A stretch of 64,000 nucleotides of DNA from a marine group bacterium Sva0996 bin134 (GCA_002239105.1 MPNQ01000002.1:62001-126000); one strand, 5' to 3'. Shown: positions 52,107-61,537, counted from the first letter of the stretch. Numbers and translations are program-made. Notes: generated by a model from the letters alone, not told the origin.

Positions 52107-53962
52107 TGCGGGCCGTGGAGCTTCTCATACACCGAGTGAGCCACCGCGTCGGGAAGCCAGCTCAACGCCTCCAGGTCATCCAGCGAGGCCTGCTCTACCG
52201 CTCGCACCCCGCCCAGTTCTTTGACCAACCGGGTTCTGCGGGCCGGGCCGAGGCCATCGATGCCGTCCAGCGACGATTTGGTCATCCGCTTGCCCCGCAG
52301 TTGCCGGTGATAGTCGTTTGCGAAGCGGTGGCTCTCGTCTCGAATGCGCTGCAAAAGGTACAGACTCTCCGACGGTCGGGGAATCTCCACCGGTTGGGGT
52401 TGGCCGGATACGAACACCTGCTCGAACTCCTTGGCCAGCCCGGCCGGAAAGATCTCACCGTCGAGGCCCAGTTCGGCTAGCACCCGCTCGGCCACGCCGA
52501 GTTGCCCCTTGCCGCCGTCCACAACCAGCAGCTGGGGCGGATAGGCGAACTTCCCTCGCTCCTCCACCGGACGCTCTCGCTCAGCCAGGTAGTTGGAAAG
52601 TCGGCGGGTGAGCACCTCCTCCATGGCCGCGTAGTCGTCGTTGCCGTCCACCGTGCGCACTTTGAAGCGGCGGTATTCCGACTTGCGGGGCAGCCCGTCT
52701 TCCATGACCACCATCGAGCCCACGTAGTCCGAACCCTGGAGGTGGCTCATGTCGTAGCACTCGATCCGCAGGGGGGCCTCGGGCAGGCCCAGGCAATCTT
52801 GGAGGTCGTTTAGGGCTCGGGCCCGACTGTTATGGTCAGATGTCCGCTTGAGCCGGTGGCGGGTGAACGCATCAGCGGCGTTGCGAGCCACCGTCTCCTG
52901 AAGCTTGCGCTTGGCCCCCCGCTGAGGCACTGAGATGCCCACCTTGGAGCCCCGTTGCTCTCGCAGCCACTCCTCGTACAGCTCCTGGTTGTCGGGCAGG
53001 TCGGGCACCAGTACCTGCTTGGGTCCGCCCAGCGGGTTCTCCTCGAAGTACAAGCGCTCCAGCACCCGGCTCACCAACTCGGAGCGGCTGAGTTGGCCGG
53101 CTTTGTCGACGATGAATCCCCGACGGCCCATCACCCGGCCCTTGCGCACGTAGAATACCTGGCAGGCGGCCTCCAGCTCGTCGTCCACCAGGCCGACCAC
53201 GTCGTAGTCCTCCGATCGGCCCCCCACCATTTCCTGGCCCTCGATGGCCTTGCGCACGCTGGCCAGCCGATCTCGGCTGCGGGCGGCCTGCTCGAATTCC
53301 AGGGAGGCCGAGGCTTGGGCCATTTCGTCCTCCAGCCGCTTCACCACCTCGTCGGTGTCGCCGCCGAGAAAGGCCAGCAGGTCGTCCACCAATTCGTCGT
53401 AGTGCTCCTGCTCTATCTCCCCCACGCACGGCCCGGCGCACTTCTCGATGTGATGCAGCAGGCACGGCCGGCCCAGTCGGGCGTGGTGGTTGAACTTGTT
53501 GTCGCTGCACGTGCGGATGGGAAACGTGCGCAGCAACAGGTCGAGGGTGTTCCGGATGGCGTAGGCGTGGCCGTAGGGGCCGAAATAGCGGTTGCCCTTC
53601 TTCTTGTGACCTCGGATAACCATGGCCCGGGGCCACTCGTCCACCATGGTCACGCACAGGAACGGGTAGCTTTTGTCGTCCCGATAGCGGACGTTGAACC
53701 GGGGCTGGTGCTGCTGGATGAGGCTGTACTCCAGCATCAGCGCCTCTACCTCGGTATCTACCTGGATCCAATCCACCGATTCCGCCGCGGCCACCATCTG
53801 AGCGGTGCGGGGCGCCAGGTAGGCCGGGTTTTGGAAGTAGCTGCCTAGGCGAGATCGGAGATTCTTGGCCTTGCCCACGTAGATGACCCGTCCGTGCCGG
53901 TCTTTGAACTGGTACGAACCCGCGGCGTCAGGGATTGTGCCGGGAGGGGGGCGGTCCATCAT
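52103..53962 (-). CDS. uvrC: Excinuclease ABC subunit C
   Basis: The 619-residue protein has the GIY-YIG nuclease at the N-terminus (GSYQFKDRHGRVIYVGKAKN), a UvrB-binding coiled UVR motif (LEDEMAQASASLEFEQAARS), the RNase H-like C-terminal nuclease (RIECYDMSHLQGSDYVGSMV, LLVVDGGKGQLGVAERVL) and a terminal helix-hairpin-helix (LDGIDGLGPARRTRLVKELG). It makes both incisions in nucleotide excision repair. Length is standard. First gene of the uvrC-methyltransferase-rapZ run. Confidence 0.97.
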   Translation of the reverse strand: MMDRPPPGTIPDAAGSYQFKDRHGRVIYVGKAKNLRSRLGSYFQNPAYLAPRTAQMVAAAESVDWIQVDTEVEALMLEYSLIQQHQPRFNVRYRDDKSYPFLCVTMVDEWPRAMVIRGHKKKGNRYFGPYGHAYAIRNTLDLLLRTFPIRTCSDNKFNHHARLGRPCLLHHIEKCAGPCVGEIEQEHYDELVDDLLAFLGGDTDEVVKRLEDEMAQASASLEFEQAARSRDRLASVRKAIEGQEMVGGRSEDYDVVGLVDDELEAACQVFYVRKGRVMGRRGFIVDKAGQLSRSELVSRVLERLYFEENPLGGPKQVLVPDLPDNQELYEEWLREQRGSKVGISVPQRGAKRKLQETVARNAADAFTRHRLKRTSDHNSRARALNDLQDCLGLPEAPLRIECYDMSHLQGSDYVGSMVVMEDGLPRKSEYRRFKVRTVDGNDDYAAMEEVLTRRLSNYLAERERPVEERGKFAYPPQLLVVDGGKGQLGVAERVLAELGLDGEIFPAGLAKEFEQVFVSGQPQPVEIPRPSESLYLLQRIRDESHRFANDYHRQLRGKRMTKSSLDGIDGLGPARRTRLVKELGGVRAVEQASLDDLEALSWLPDAVAHSVYEKLHGPQ

Positions 53963-54027
53963 GCCCTTCCCATCCTATGAGCCGGACCAGCGCCGGTTGC
54001 CCTTGAGTCGACCTTGTCGTTTGCCCT

Positions 54028-54055
54028 TTGACTCTGTGTTCTGGACGGGTATCAT
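54028..54055 (+). promoter_or_regulatory. Predicted promoter of nadA
   Basis: TTGACT (54028-54033), a 16-bp spacer and TATCAT (54050-54055) form a near-consensus sigma70-type promoter. Transcription would begin near 54062, leaving a leader of about 120 nt before the nadA start codon at 54185. The leader contains a CGCCGG/CCGGCG hairpin near its start. Confidence 0.55.
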
Positions 54056-54162
54056 TTTCCCCACGCCGGCCAGGTTTCCGGCGACATATCTAACTCTGAG
54101 GCCGACATCCCCGTGGCGAGGCGACCTGGCTGCCCCCACCGGCCGCTAATTGGAGTTCTCTA

Positions 54163-54175
54163 ACCTCACGGAGGT
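54163..54175 (+). promoter_or_regulatory. Hairpin overlapping the nadA ribosome binding site
   Basis: ACCTC (54163-54167) can pair with GAGGT (54171-54175), which is the core of the nadA Shine-Dalgarno sequence GGAGGT. With a loop of only three bases (ACG), this would hide the site. It may set basal translation or respond to a signal; it may also be chance. Confidence 0.35.
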
Positions 54176-54184
54176 TTCCAAAAC

Positions 54185-55279
54185 ATGTTGCGCGTGCAGC
54201 GACCGCTACCTGAGCGGTACACAACGGCATCGCCCGAGCAATTGGCGGGCTGGATCGCCGACGCCAAGGAGACCCTGGGCGACCGGCTGTTCATTCTCGG
54301 GCACCACTATCAACGCGACGAGGTCATGGCGTGGGCCGATGCCCGGGGCGACTCCTTCCGCTTGTCGGTGCTGGCCCAGCAACGCCCCGCGGCCGAATAC
54401 ATCGTGTTCTGCGGTGTCCACTTCATGGCCGAGTCGGCCGACATCTTGACCGGGGATCATCAGCAGGTAGTGCTTCCCGACCTGAACGCGGGCTGCTCCA
54501 TGGCCGACATGGCCGACATCGACCAGGTGGAAGAGGCCTGGGACGAGCTCGCCCGGGTGACCGACATCGACCGGGTAGTGCCCATCACCTATATGAACTC
54601 GGCCGCCAACCTGAAGGCGTTCGTGGCTCGCCACGGCGGTGCAGTGTGCACGTCGTCCAACGCCCGAGCGGTGCTCACCTGGGCGCTGGAGCGGGGCGAT
54701 CAGGTGCTGTTCTTTCCCGACCAGCACTTGGGCCGCAACACCGGCTTCGACATGGGATACGACGAGAGCAATATGGCGGTGTGGAATCCCCGCTTCGACT
54801 TGGGCGGTCTGACCGAAGCCGAGTGCAAGGAGTCGGTGCTGCTGCTGTGGAGAGGGCATTGCTCTGTGCACCAGCGGTTCCAACCCGACCATGTGGCCAC
54901 CTTCCGCGCCGAGCACCCCGACGGGATCGTGGTGGTCCACCCCGAGTGCAGCCGGGAGGTTTGTGCCCTAGCCGATCAGGTGGGCTCCACCGACTACATC
55001 ATCAAAGCGGTGGCCGCGGCGCCTGCTGGCTCGGTGATCGGGGTGGGCACTGAGATCCACTTGGTGAGCCGGCTGAACGACGAGACCCCAGACAAGACGG
55101 TGGTGTCGCTCGATCCGCTGATCTGCCCGTGCTCGACGATGTTCCGCATCGACGCCGCCCATCTGGCCTGGACTCTGGAGGGACTGGCAGAGGGCAAGAT
55201 CCGCAATCGCATCACCGTGGATCCCGAAATCGAGGCCGATGCCCACATCGCCCTCGACCGGATGCTGAGTATTACCTAG
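54185..55279 (+). CDS. nadA: Quinolinate synthase
   Basis: The 364-residue enzyme has LFILGHHYQRDEVMAWAD near the N-terminus, AESADILTGDHQQVVLPDLN, and the three 4Fe-4S ligand cysteines: Cys104 in NAGCSMADM, one in VVHPECSREVC and one in CPCSTMFRI. It condenses iminoaspartate with dihydroxyacetone phosphate to quinolinate in NAD synthesis. nadB and nadC are not in the window. The ATG at 54185 has GGAGGT nine bases upstream. Its end overlaps the convergent Rieske gene by 4 bp. Confidence 0.96.
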   Translation: MLRVQRPLPERYTTASPEQLAGWIADAKETLGDRLFILGHHYQRDEVMAWADARGDSFRLSVLAQQRPAAEYIVFCGVHFMAESADILTGDHQQVVLPDLNAGCSMADMADIDQVEEAWDELARVTDIDRVVPITYMNSAANLKAFVARHGGAVCTSSNARAVLTWALERGDQVLFFPDQHLGRNTGFDMGYDESNMAVWNPRFDLGGLTEAECKESVLLLWRGHCSVHQRFQPDHVATFRAEHPDGIVVVHPECSREVCALADQVGSTDYIIKAVAAAPAGSVIGVGTEIHLVSRLNDETPDKTVVSLDPLICPCSTMFRIDAAHLAWTLEGLAEGKIRNRITVDPEIEADAHIALDRMLSIT

Positions 55280-56442
55280 TTCTCTCGATCCACGCTCAGC
55301 TCGGCGTAGCGCTCCACCGCGTGGTGGTAGTGCTGCAAGCTCGGTTCGTTGCGCCCGAACAGAACCTCGGCGGTGGCCCCGCTCTTGAGGGCGTTCTGAA
55401 TCTGGAAGCCGACCCAGTAGTCCTCATCGCGCACGGCTTGGAGCACTAGGGCGCTGAACTGCTCGGCTACTTCGCGCTCTTCATCAGTGGACGGCTCGTG
55501 GCGGCAAAGCACCGTCTGGATGGTGAGGCTGGTGTCGGCGGTCGGGCCCGGAAACAGCTGGCTCAGCAGGCAGAAGTCGCCCAGGATCCCGGAGATCGAG
55601 ACGTTGGGGAAGATCGAGTGGATCAGGCGGATGTGCTCGTCGAGATTCCACTCGTCCTCGGGCTGGCCGACCAGCTTGGGCAGCGACTTGCGGCCGAACA
55701 CGATGCGCTGGTGGGGACCCCAGGTGTCGTGGGCCATGAGATTGCCGATGGTATTCAGCCCGACAGTTTTGGGGTGGAGCCGCTCCTGGTGATAGCCCTC
55801 CAGGTAGCCGTCCCATGCCACCTTCCAGCCCGGCCCATCGAGCGTGCGCTGCTCGAAAATGTGCCACTGGTCGAGGTCAAGGGCGGAAACATAGGGGGCA
55901 AAGTCGCCCAAGAAGGTGTCGATGTCAAAGGTGACGCCGGGAGTGAGGCAGGCGAACACGAAGCCGGCCTTCTCGGCACAGGCCAGCGGGGTGAGCGACA
56001 GGTGGTCTCGGTCGACGTCGCCGAAGGTGTGGGCCCCGAACATGCCCACCAGGTCGCCCGCGGTGTCGTAGGTCCAGGCGTGGTACGGGCAGCTCAGCCG
56101 CTGAGCCGACCCCGATCCGGGCACACAAAGCGGCGACCCCCGGTGGCGGCACACGTTCAGAAATGCCCGGGCCGCACCGTCGGCCCCTCGGGTTAGCAGC
56201 ACCGGAACCCCCATGACGTCCATGGCTTTGTAGGTGTCGGGGCCGGGGAGCTCTGAGCCGAGGGCCAGTGCCAGCGGCAGGTGCTTGAAGATTCGGTCGG
56301 ACTCGAATTCGAAGCGGTCTTGGTCGAGGTAGGCGTGAACCGACTGGCGCATCACGTCGGGGGCTAGATCGGTGGTGTCGTCCTGCCACAGTTCGAAGAC
56401 CCGGCGGGTCAAGTCCCGGATCGCGTCGTCGGTGTAGGCCAT
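55276..56442 (-). CDS. Rieske-type ring-hydroxylating oxygenase alpha subunit
   Basis: The 388-residue protein has a Rieske 2Fe-2S domain, CRHRGSPLC followed by SCPYHAWTYDTAGDL (CxH...CxxH), and a C-terminal catalytic domain with a mononuclear iron site in GYLEGYHQERLHPKT (two His) plus a later acidic ligand. It would hydroxylate or demethylate an aromatic or sterol-like substrate with electrons from a reductase, which is not encoded nearby. It is separated from the acyl-CoA ligase by 66 bp on the same strand. Confidence 0.92.
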   Translation of the reverse strand: MAYTDDAIRDLTRRVFELWQDDTTDLAPDVMRQSVHAYLDQDRFEFESDRIFKHLPLALALGSELPGPDTYKAMDVMGVPVLLTRGADGAARAFLNVCRHRGSPLCVPGSGSAQRLSCPYHAWTYDTAGDLVGMFGAHTFGDVDRDHLSLTPLACAEKAGFVFACLTPGVTFDIDTFLGDFAPYVSALDLDQWHIFEQRTLDGPGWKVAWDGYLEGYHQERLHPKTVGLNTIGNLMAHDTWGPHQRIVFGRKSLPKLVGQPEDEWNLDEHIRLIHSIFPNVSISGILGDFCLLSQLFPGPTADTSLTIQTVLCRHEPSTDEEREVAEQFSALVLQAVRDEDYWVGFQIQNALKSGATAEVLFGRNEPSLQHYHHAVERYAELSVDREN

Positions 56443-56508
56443 CAGCCAACCCTACCTAGTGGGGAAAACTGACTTGGAACCAGACTGGGCCGCGGTTGCA
56501 GCCTGCCT

Positions 56509-58053
56509 TCACGACCGACGGGCCAGGTATTCCTCGCGAAGGGGCTTCTTGTAAAGCTTGCCGGTGGGTAGCCGGGGGAAGTCGGCCCGGAAGTCCACCA
56601 CCCGGGGCACCTTGAAGCCGGCTAGCTGCTGGCGGGCGAAGCTGCGTAGCTCGTCGGCCAGGGCATCGGAAGGCTCGATTCCGTCCTCGAGTTTCACTAC
56701 GGCATGGACGTACTCCCCCATCTCCTCGTCAGGCAGCCCGATCACGGCCACGTCGGCCACTTTGGGATGCAGGGCGAAGCAAGCCTCAATCTCCTGGGGG
56801 TAAATGTTGACCCCGCCGCTGATGATCATGAACGTGGCCCGGTCGGTGAGATAGAGGTAGCCGTCGTCGTCGAGGTAGCCGACGTCGCCCACCGTGGACC
56901 AGTTGTCATGTTGGGGATGGCGGGAGTCCTTCGTCTTCTCCGGGTCGTCGTGGTACTCGAAGGTCCGCTCTTCCTGCTCGAAGTAGACGACGCCAGGTTC
57001 TCCGGGTCCGAGCTCGTGGCCGTCGTCGTCGCAAATGTGGGGGATGCCCATGATCGCCTTGCCCACCGACCCCTTGTGGTTGAGCCAGTCTTCGGCGCCG
57101 ATAAAGCACAGCCCGTTGCCCTCCGTGGCGGCGTAGTACTCCTGCACGATGGGACCCCACCACTCGATCATCTGCTCTTTGACCGGAATAGGGCAGGGGG
57201 CGGCAGCGTGGACCGCCATCTTTAGCGACGAAATGTCGTAGCGGTGGCGGATCTCTTCGGGAAGCTTGAGCATGCGGATGAACATGGTGGGCACGAGCTG
57301 GGTATCGGTTACCGAATACTGCTCGACATAGGCCAGGAAGCGCTCGGGGTCGAAGCGGTCCATGATCACCGCAGTGCCGCCCAGTTCGTGTACGCCGGCG
57401 GTCCACATCAGCGGGGCGGAGTGGTAAAGCGGCGCCGGAGTCAGATACACCGAGTTCTCGTCCATCCCCAGCAGGTGGTGCTCGAGCATCCCGATGCCCG
57501 AGAGGCTGGCATCGTGGACCTCCACGCCGGTGAGGGGCCTCAGGATCCCCTTGGGACGACCGGTGGTGCCCGACGAGTACAGCATCACCTCGCCCTTGGG
57601 CAGACGGGGCAGCGGCTCAGAGGGCATGGCGGCCACCGCTTCCTCGTATGACTCAAACCCGTCGGCGGTGCCGTCGATCATCAGCTTGTGCTGACAGCCT
57701 GGGATGAGGTCGAGCATCTTGGTGGCGGCATTGGCCATCGCCGCAGTGGTAATCAGCGCGGTCGATCCGCTGTCGTTCACCAGATAAGCCGCCTCCTCGG
57801 GTGACAGATAGCGGTTGATGGTGGTGAAGTACAGGCCCGAGGTCATCGCCGCCCAAAAGGCCTCGTAGAAGCGGCGGTTGTTCTCCGCGAAGATCGAGAT
57901 GTGGTCGCCCTCCCGCAACCCCCGCTCGTGGAGGAGTTGGGCCAACCGATTGGCCGCGTCATTGAGCTCCCGGTAGGTGGTGACCTCTCCCGTGGAGGCC
58001 ATGATCTGCGCCGGCTTATCGGGCGTGGTTTGGGCGTGCTTCCCCGGATACAT
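56509..58053 (-). CDS. AMP-forming acyl-CoA ligase
   Basis: The 514-residue ANL-family enzyme has MLYSSGTTGRPKGILRPLTG, EYYAATEGNGLCF, the adenylate-binding WSTVGDVGYLDDDGYLYLTD, MIISGGVNIYPQEIE, and a C-terminal lysine in PRLPTGKLYKKPL. It activates a carboxylic acid to its CoA ester. It is read in the same direction as the Rieske oxygenase downstream, so the two may serve one catabolic route. Confidence 0.92.
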   Translation of the reverse strand: MYPGKHAQTTPDKPAQIMASTGEVTTYRELNDAANRLAQLLHERGLREGDHISIFAENNRRFYEAFWAAMTSGLYFTTINRYLSPEEAAYLVNDSGSTALITTAAMANAATKMLDLIPGCQHKLMIDGTADGFESYEEAVAAMPSEPLPRLPKGEVMLYSSGTTGRPKGILRPLTGVEVHDASLSGIGMLEHHLLGMDENSVYLTPAPLYHSAPLMWTAGVHELGGTAVIMDRFDPERFLAYVEQYSVTDTQLVPTMFIRMLKLPEEIRHRYDISSLKMAVHAAAPCPIPVKEQMIEWWGPIVQEYYAATEGNGLCFIGAEDWLNHKGSVGKAIMGIPHICDDDGHELGPGEPGVVYFEQEERTFEYHDDPEKTKDSRHPQHDNWSTVGDVGYLDDDGYLYLTDRATFMIISGGVNIYPQEIEACFALHPKVADVAVIGLPDEEMGEYVHAVVKLEDGIEPSDALADELRSFARQQLAGFKVPRVVDFRADFPRLPTGKLYKKPLREEYLARRS

Positions 58054-58120
58054 TCGTGTTTTGGTCCCTCGTGGTCAACTGCCAGAGGGAGAGTAGCGGC
58101 CTGTGCTTGATGCAGACCTC

Positions 58121-58495
58121 CTACAACTCGTTGCAGCCTCGGAATCCAGGATCGGGGCCGCCATGTCGGGGAGGGGCGAAGAAGTCATTTTCATCATCGT
58201 CGAGTCGGTTGCACTTGCGCAGCATGGCCCGCCGCTCGGCCTCCAGGAACAGGTAGCGGGCCACATCATCGGGCGTGTCGTCGCTGGCAAATAGGTCGCT
58301 AGCCACCGGATCCCGCATGAGCTCGTGGCGGATGTCGTCCTTGGTGACAACCGTCCCGTCAGGGCCAACGGCCCGCACTTTCGCCAGCTTCCGCCGATAC
58401 CACTTGTTCCTCAGAATCGGGTAACAAAGCCCCAGGTTGAGCATCATCAACCCGAAGCAGCCGACCGTCACCCCCGTCAGGACCGTGCCCATCAT
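58121..58495 (-). CDS. Hypothetical membrane-anchored protein
   Basis: A 124-residue frame starting MMGTVLTGVTVGCFGLMMLN, a membrane helix, then a basic stretch RNKWYRRKLAKVRA and an acidic soluble tail (DDTPDDVARYLFLEAERRAM). Basic residues after the helix suggest the tail is cytosolic. No family is known to me. Two adjacent ATGs (58495, 58492) can serve. Single gene between the ligase gene and a 190-bp stretch without a gene. Confidence 0.6.
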   Translation of the reverse strand: MMGTVLTGVTVGCFGLMMLNLGLCYPILRNKWYRRKLAKVRAVGPDGTVVTKDDIRHELMRDPVASDLFASDDTPDDVARYLFLEAERRAMLRKCNRLDDDENDFFAPPRHGGPDPGFRGCNEL

Positions 58496-58688
58496 GAGTT
58501 TTCCTAGTTGTGCGAACTGCCTGGGCGCCCTGATCAACGGGTGCGATAATTGTGAGTGTTGTTACGATATATTTTCAATACTCTTGATGCAAGCAAGTGC
58601 CTGGCTCGGAATCGCGGCTAATGATCGCCAGGCCACCACCAAGCAGGCAAGTTCCTTCCGTCAGGACCCAGAATGCCTGGGTTGGGAA

Positions 58689-59225
58689 CTAGAGGTCTAC
58701 AAGGGCACGAATGTCAGCGACTTCGGCATCCGATAGGTAGGCGCGGTGGTGGCGGAACTCCAAGCCAATGTTGAGAGCAGCCAAGTAGAGGTCCTCCTGC
58801 CATTCAGCGGCTTCCCCGAGATAGGCCCTCATCCAATACTCAACTTCGCCTGCTCTCCATAGCCGATATCTGCTTCGGGGGTCGGTAGCTGGCGGCGGAA
58901 ACCCCCCAGGCCCTCGCTTGCCTGCAACCAAGAGGCGAATGCTCTCGCGAGTGCGGCCAGTACGAGCCGCAATCTCAGCCATCGTGATGAGACCGGCATC
59001 GGCGATCCTGGCCACCGATAGCTCTTCAACCGACTCGATATCGGAAACGGCTGACAGCACGGCCTCACTAAGAGAATCCGCCTCTCGATCAAAATCCAGG
59101 AACTGAACCCCATCAGAAGATCCGACGAGGGCATCGCCACAGCCGGCTTCGAACAAGGCATCGACGACTTCAGCATCCTGAATATCAGAACCCTCAACAA
59201 TCAGCGTGAATGCAAACGTTGTCAT
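58689..59225 (-). CDS. HTH protein paired with a HicA-like gene (antitoxin candidate)
   Basis: A 178-residue protein with two parts. Residues 1-80 (TTFAFTLIVEGSDIQDAEVV, GVQFLDFDREADSLSEAVLS) look like a small alpha-beta domain. Residues 85-130 hold a helix-turn-helix (LITMAEIAARTGRTRESIRL) and a beta-wing with GPGGFPPP. The C-terminus is helical. The start at 59225 is one base after the stop of the HicA-like gene, so the pair is an operon. Its likely role is antitoxin and autorepressor. Confidence 0.72.
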   Translation of the reverse strand: MTTFAFTLIVEGSDIQDAEVVDALFEAGCGDALVGSSDGVQFLDFDREADSLSEAVLSAVSDIESVEELSVARIADAGLITMAEIAARTGRTRESIRLLVAGKRGPGGFPPPATDPRSRYRLWRAGEVEYWMRAYLGEAAEWQEDLYLAALNIGLEFRHHRAYLSDAEVADIRALVDL

Positions 59226-59226
59226 C

Positions 59227-59490
59227 TCAATCGCCCTCCCGACTCCATTCGTGGGAACACTTCTCGAGGCGATGCAGGAGCTGTCGGGCGTGATGGCCCG
59301 GATTGCGGGGTGTCGACCAGATCGAAAGCTGACAACCAGCCCGGCTGGACTCGCCACACTTCGCCACCCCCCACCGATGACCTGACGACGCCATTGCGAC
59401 CTCCCATCCGGCCTCCTCCATCTGGGCAAGGGCCTTCTCAACATCCTTCTTCGGATGCCGAGCCCTCGTCACGTTGACACGATACAACAC
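59227..59490 (-). CDS. HicA-like small protein (toxin candidate)
   Basis: An 87-residue protein: KKDVEKALAQMEEAGWEVAM, then SSGHRWGVAKC, CQLSIWSTPRNPGHHARQLL and a Cys near the end. The helix-strand-strand-helix plan with GW-V and a histidine on the second strand resembles HicA mRNA interferases, though it has extra cysteines. It is the first gene of a two-gene unit with an HTH protein. A GTG at 59490 opens the frame. A diverged relative is at 46.5 kb. Confidence 0.65.
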   Translation of the reverse strand: MLYRVNVTRARHPKKDVEKALAQMEEAGWEVAMASSGHRWGVAKCGESSRAGCQLSIWSTPRNPGHHARQLLHRLEKCSHEWSREGD

Positions 59491-59732
59491 CCTAGCCTAT
59501 GAATGTGGCCCCGGCTCCACCAGCTCCACACAGTGACTCCGGTAGGGGTTGGGGTGCAATGCCCCCAGAAAAAGGAACGCTCGCCCTGCCTCAGGGCAGC
59601 GCACAGTCCCGATAGTCTGCCCCTGTCTCAGCACCGGCTTTCGAACAGTCCCTGGGTAGTTGATCGACTGAAGTCAGATCTTCGAGAAATCTGCACGGGC
59701 CCGGCCGACCAGCGCAGACACTATTGGGGGGT

Positions 59733-60698
59733 CTATATTCCAGGAAGTTGCTGATTTTCGAATCCGTCTGTACTTCGTTTAGCCCATCGCATGAATGAAA
59801 CAGCGCTCGGATGATCAGTAGCGTGAATCATGTGATACTGCGGGCGTCCTGTTATTGGATCTTTGATCAATTGCGGAAGCACATATTGGTATCCGAGGTT
59901 GCGTAGCTGCTCAGTGAACCGCTCAATCAGTATCTTGAAAGTCCTACGCTGCTCCCATAGTTCCCACCAAGCCTCTCGGCTTCCAAAGACTCTATCTAGG
60001 GTTTGAGGACTAAATGACTCTGGAAACCTATCTCGATCATGAGGCCAGAGTCTGCTCATAGCCTGATGAGAGTTGAAAAAAATCCACAGTTCTACTTTGC
60101 ATTTCTTGGGTCTACCACTGTTAGTTGGAGGAGGTTCGTAAGTCTTCCAATTCGCTAGCCTCTCAATTGTATCCCAGTCAAGTTGAGTAGATTCTTGATC
60201 CAGCAAGGCAAAGCAAGGCTTTTGCATGTCAAGTTCCCCGCCTCCCAACAATTCGCGTATTTTCGAATTGCAATCATCATGATACGTATAAATTCTAGAG
60301 GACTGACGGGAGTTTAGAACTTTGACTTCGGAGTCGAGCAACTCGAAATGGTCCTTGTTCTTCTCTATGAGATGAAGAGTAGAGAAGGCTCCGCTTTTGC
60401 TCGCAATGAGCGACGATCCATCCCGAACGAAACTTTGGCCATTCTCGACGCGCCTACCTTTTCCTGTGCCCGCAAAGGCATCAATATATGTTCCACCTCC
60501 CGCGACCCGACGGTACATCTTAAGGTAGTTCTCAAAAACATCGAGCTTGTTGAGAGTCCAACCATGGAATTCTCGTATCTGTGTTGCGATGTCTCTAGCT
60601 TCAGGAACACTGCGACCTGAATCGATCTCCACAATCATGGCATCCAAGTCAGCGTCACTGAACAATGGAACGCCTTGGTCAGCTTGTGGCACTGTCAT
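59733..60698 (-). CDS. tcmP: Three-Cys-motif partner protein (TcmP)
   Basis: The 321-residue protein shows IREFHGWTLNKLDVFENYLK, then the methyltransferase-like motif YIDAFAGTGKG (residues 71-81), LHLIEKNKDHFELL, PCFALLDQES at the usual motif-IV position and VELWIFFNSHQAMSR. It matches the TcmP family, named for occurring beside genes with a three-cysteine motif, and indeed a DUF5131 gene with such a motif precedes it by a 4-bp overlap (ATGA). No biochemical function is established. This stretch is AT-richer than its neighbours, suggesting transfer. Confidence 0.85.
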   Translation of the reverse strand: MTVPQADQGVPLFSDADLDAMIVEIDSGRSVPEARDIATQIREFHGWTLNKLDVFENYLKMYRRVAGGGTYIDAFAGTGKGRRVENGQSFVRDGSSLIASKSGAFSTLHLIEKNKDHFELLDSEVKVLNSRQSSRIYTYHDDCNSKIRELLGGGELDMQKPCFALLDQESTQLDWDTIERLANWKTYEPPPTNSGRPKKCKVELWIFFNSHQAMSRLWPHDRDRFPESFSPQTLDRVFGSREAWWELWEQRRTFKILIERFTEQLRNLGYQYVLPQLIKDPITGRPQYHMIHATDHPSAVSFMRWAKRSTDGFENQQLPGI

Positions 60699-61450
60699 GA
60701 AGCAGCAAGATAGAAGCCCTGCGGCATCTCACCATGGTAAATGCCATCTAATTCGCGTCCATTTGCTTTGGGAGTGCGACCACCCCACTGTTTGAAGAAG
60801 AAGGCAGTGCTGGCCGCAACACACTGATCGCGAAGATCACGAACCCACGCCTCTTGGACGGGTCGAGCACCGTGGCCACTTTCTCCTCCGGCGATTAACC
60901 AGCCGATATCCGTCAAGTCGAGTCCTGGGAGTGGACCGAGAAGGGGTTCGGCGCTGATGAATCGGACCGCGGCGTCTACCGAGCGCAGGTGGTCGATGCG
61001 GAAGGCGTAGCGATCCGTTTCCACGGTCACGCCCATCCAGACGTTGGATGGCCAATGAAGGTCGCTTGCGAGAGCGGCGAGCCGTTTCGAGCGCTTGGTG
61101 AGAATTTGGTAGGTGTGCTGGGGTGTCTCGGCCATCACCTTGAAGACTCTTAGGATGAACTCCAGCGGGACATCGTTGTGGAAGAGGTCGCTCATCGAGT
61201 TCACGAATACCAGCCTGGGTGCCTTCCACCGGTAGGGAAGCTCCAGTTGGTACTCGTGCAGCGTCAACCCGAAACCTGGCCCGCTTGACTTGGGGTCGCC
61301 GTCGTTCTGGTACTTGGGGTTGCCCATGGCCTTGAGGCGCTTGGCAAGGGTGAGCGCGTAGCAGTTGTCACACCCCACGGAGACGCGATCGCATCCGGTG
61401 GTTGGGTTCCAGGTTGTCTCAGTCCACTCGATACCGGTTCGGTCAGCCAT
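60695..61450 (-). CDS. DUF5131 (phage Gp37/Gp68-like) three-Cys-motif protein
   Basis: The 251-residue protein carries TGIEWTETTWNPTTGC and then VSVGCDNCYA, placing cysteines at 20, 27 and 30 (Cx6Cx2C), typical of this family, which resembles radical-SAM-type iron-sulfur proteins. Further motifs are LVFVNSMSDLFHNDVP, TKRSKRLAAL, WMGVTVET, RFISAEPLLGPL, WLIAGGESGHGARP and AFFFKQWGG. It is coupled by ATGA overlap to tcmP. The pair is widely found in phages, plasmids and islands; the reaction is unknown. It lies 87 bp downstream of hsdM. Confidence 0.9.
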   Translation of the reverse strand: MADRTGIEWTETTWNPTTGCDRVSVGCDNCYALTLAKRLKAMGNPKYQNDGDPKSSGPGFGLTLHEYQLELPYRWKAPRLVFVNSMSDLFHNDVPLEFILRVFKVMAETPQHTYQILTKRSKRLAALASDLHWPSNVWMGVTVETDRYAFRIDHLRSVDAAVRFISAEPLLGPLPGLDLTDIGWLIAGGESGHGARPVQEAWVRDLRDQCVAASTAFFFKQWGGRTPKANGRELDGIYHGEMPQGFYLAAS

Positions 61451-61537
61451 GATTGCTGTCTTTCCGCCGCGAAGTTATCCACAGGCTATACAAGGGGCGC
61501 AGAATACCCCCAGGGTGCGACAGGCTCACATTTCGTT

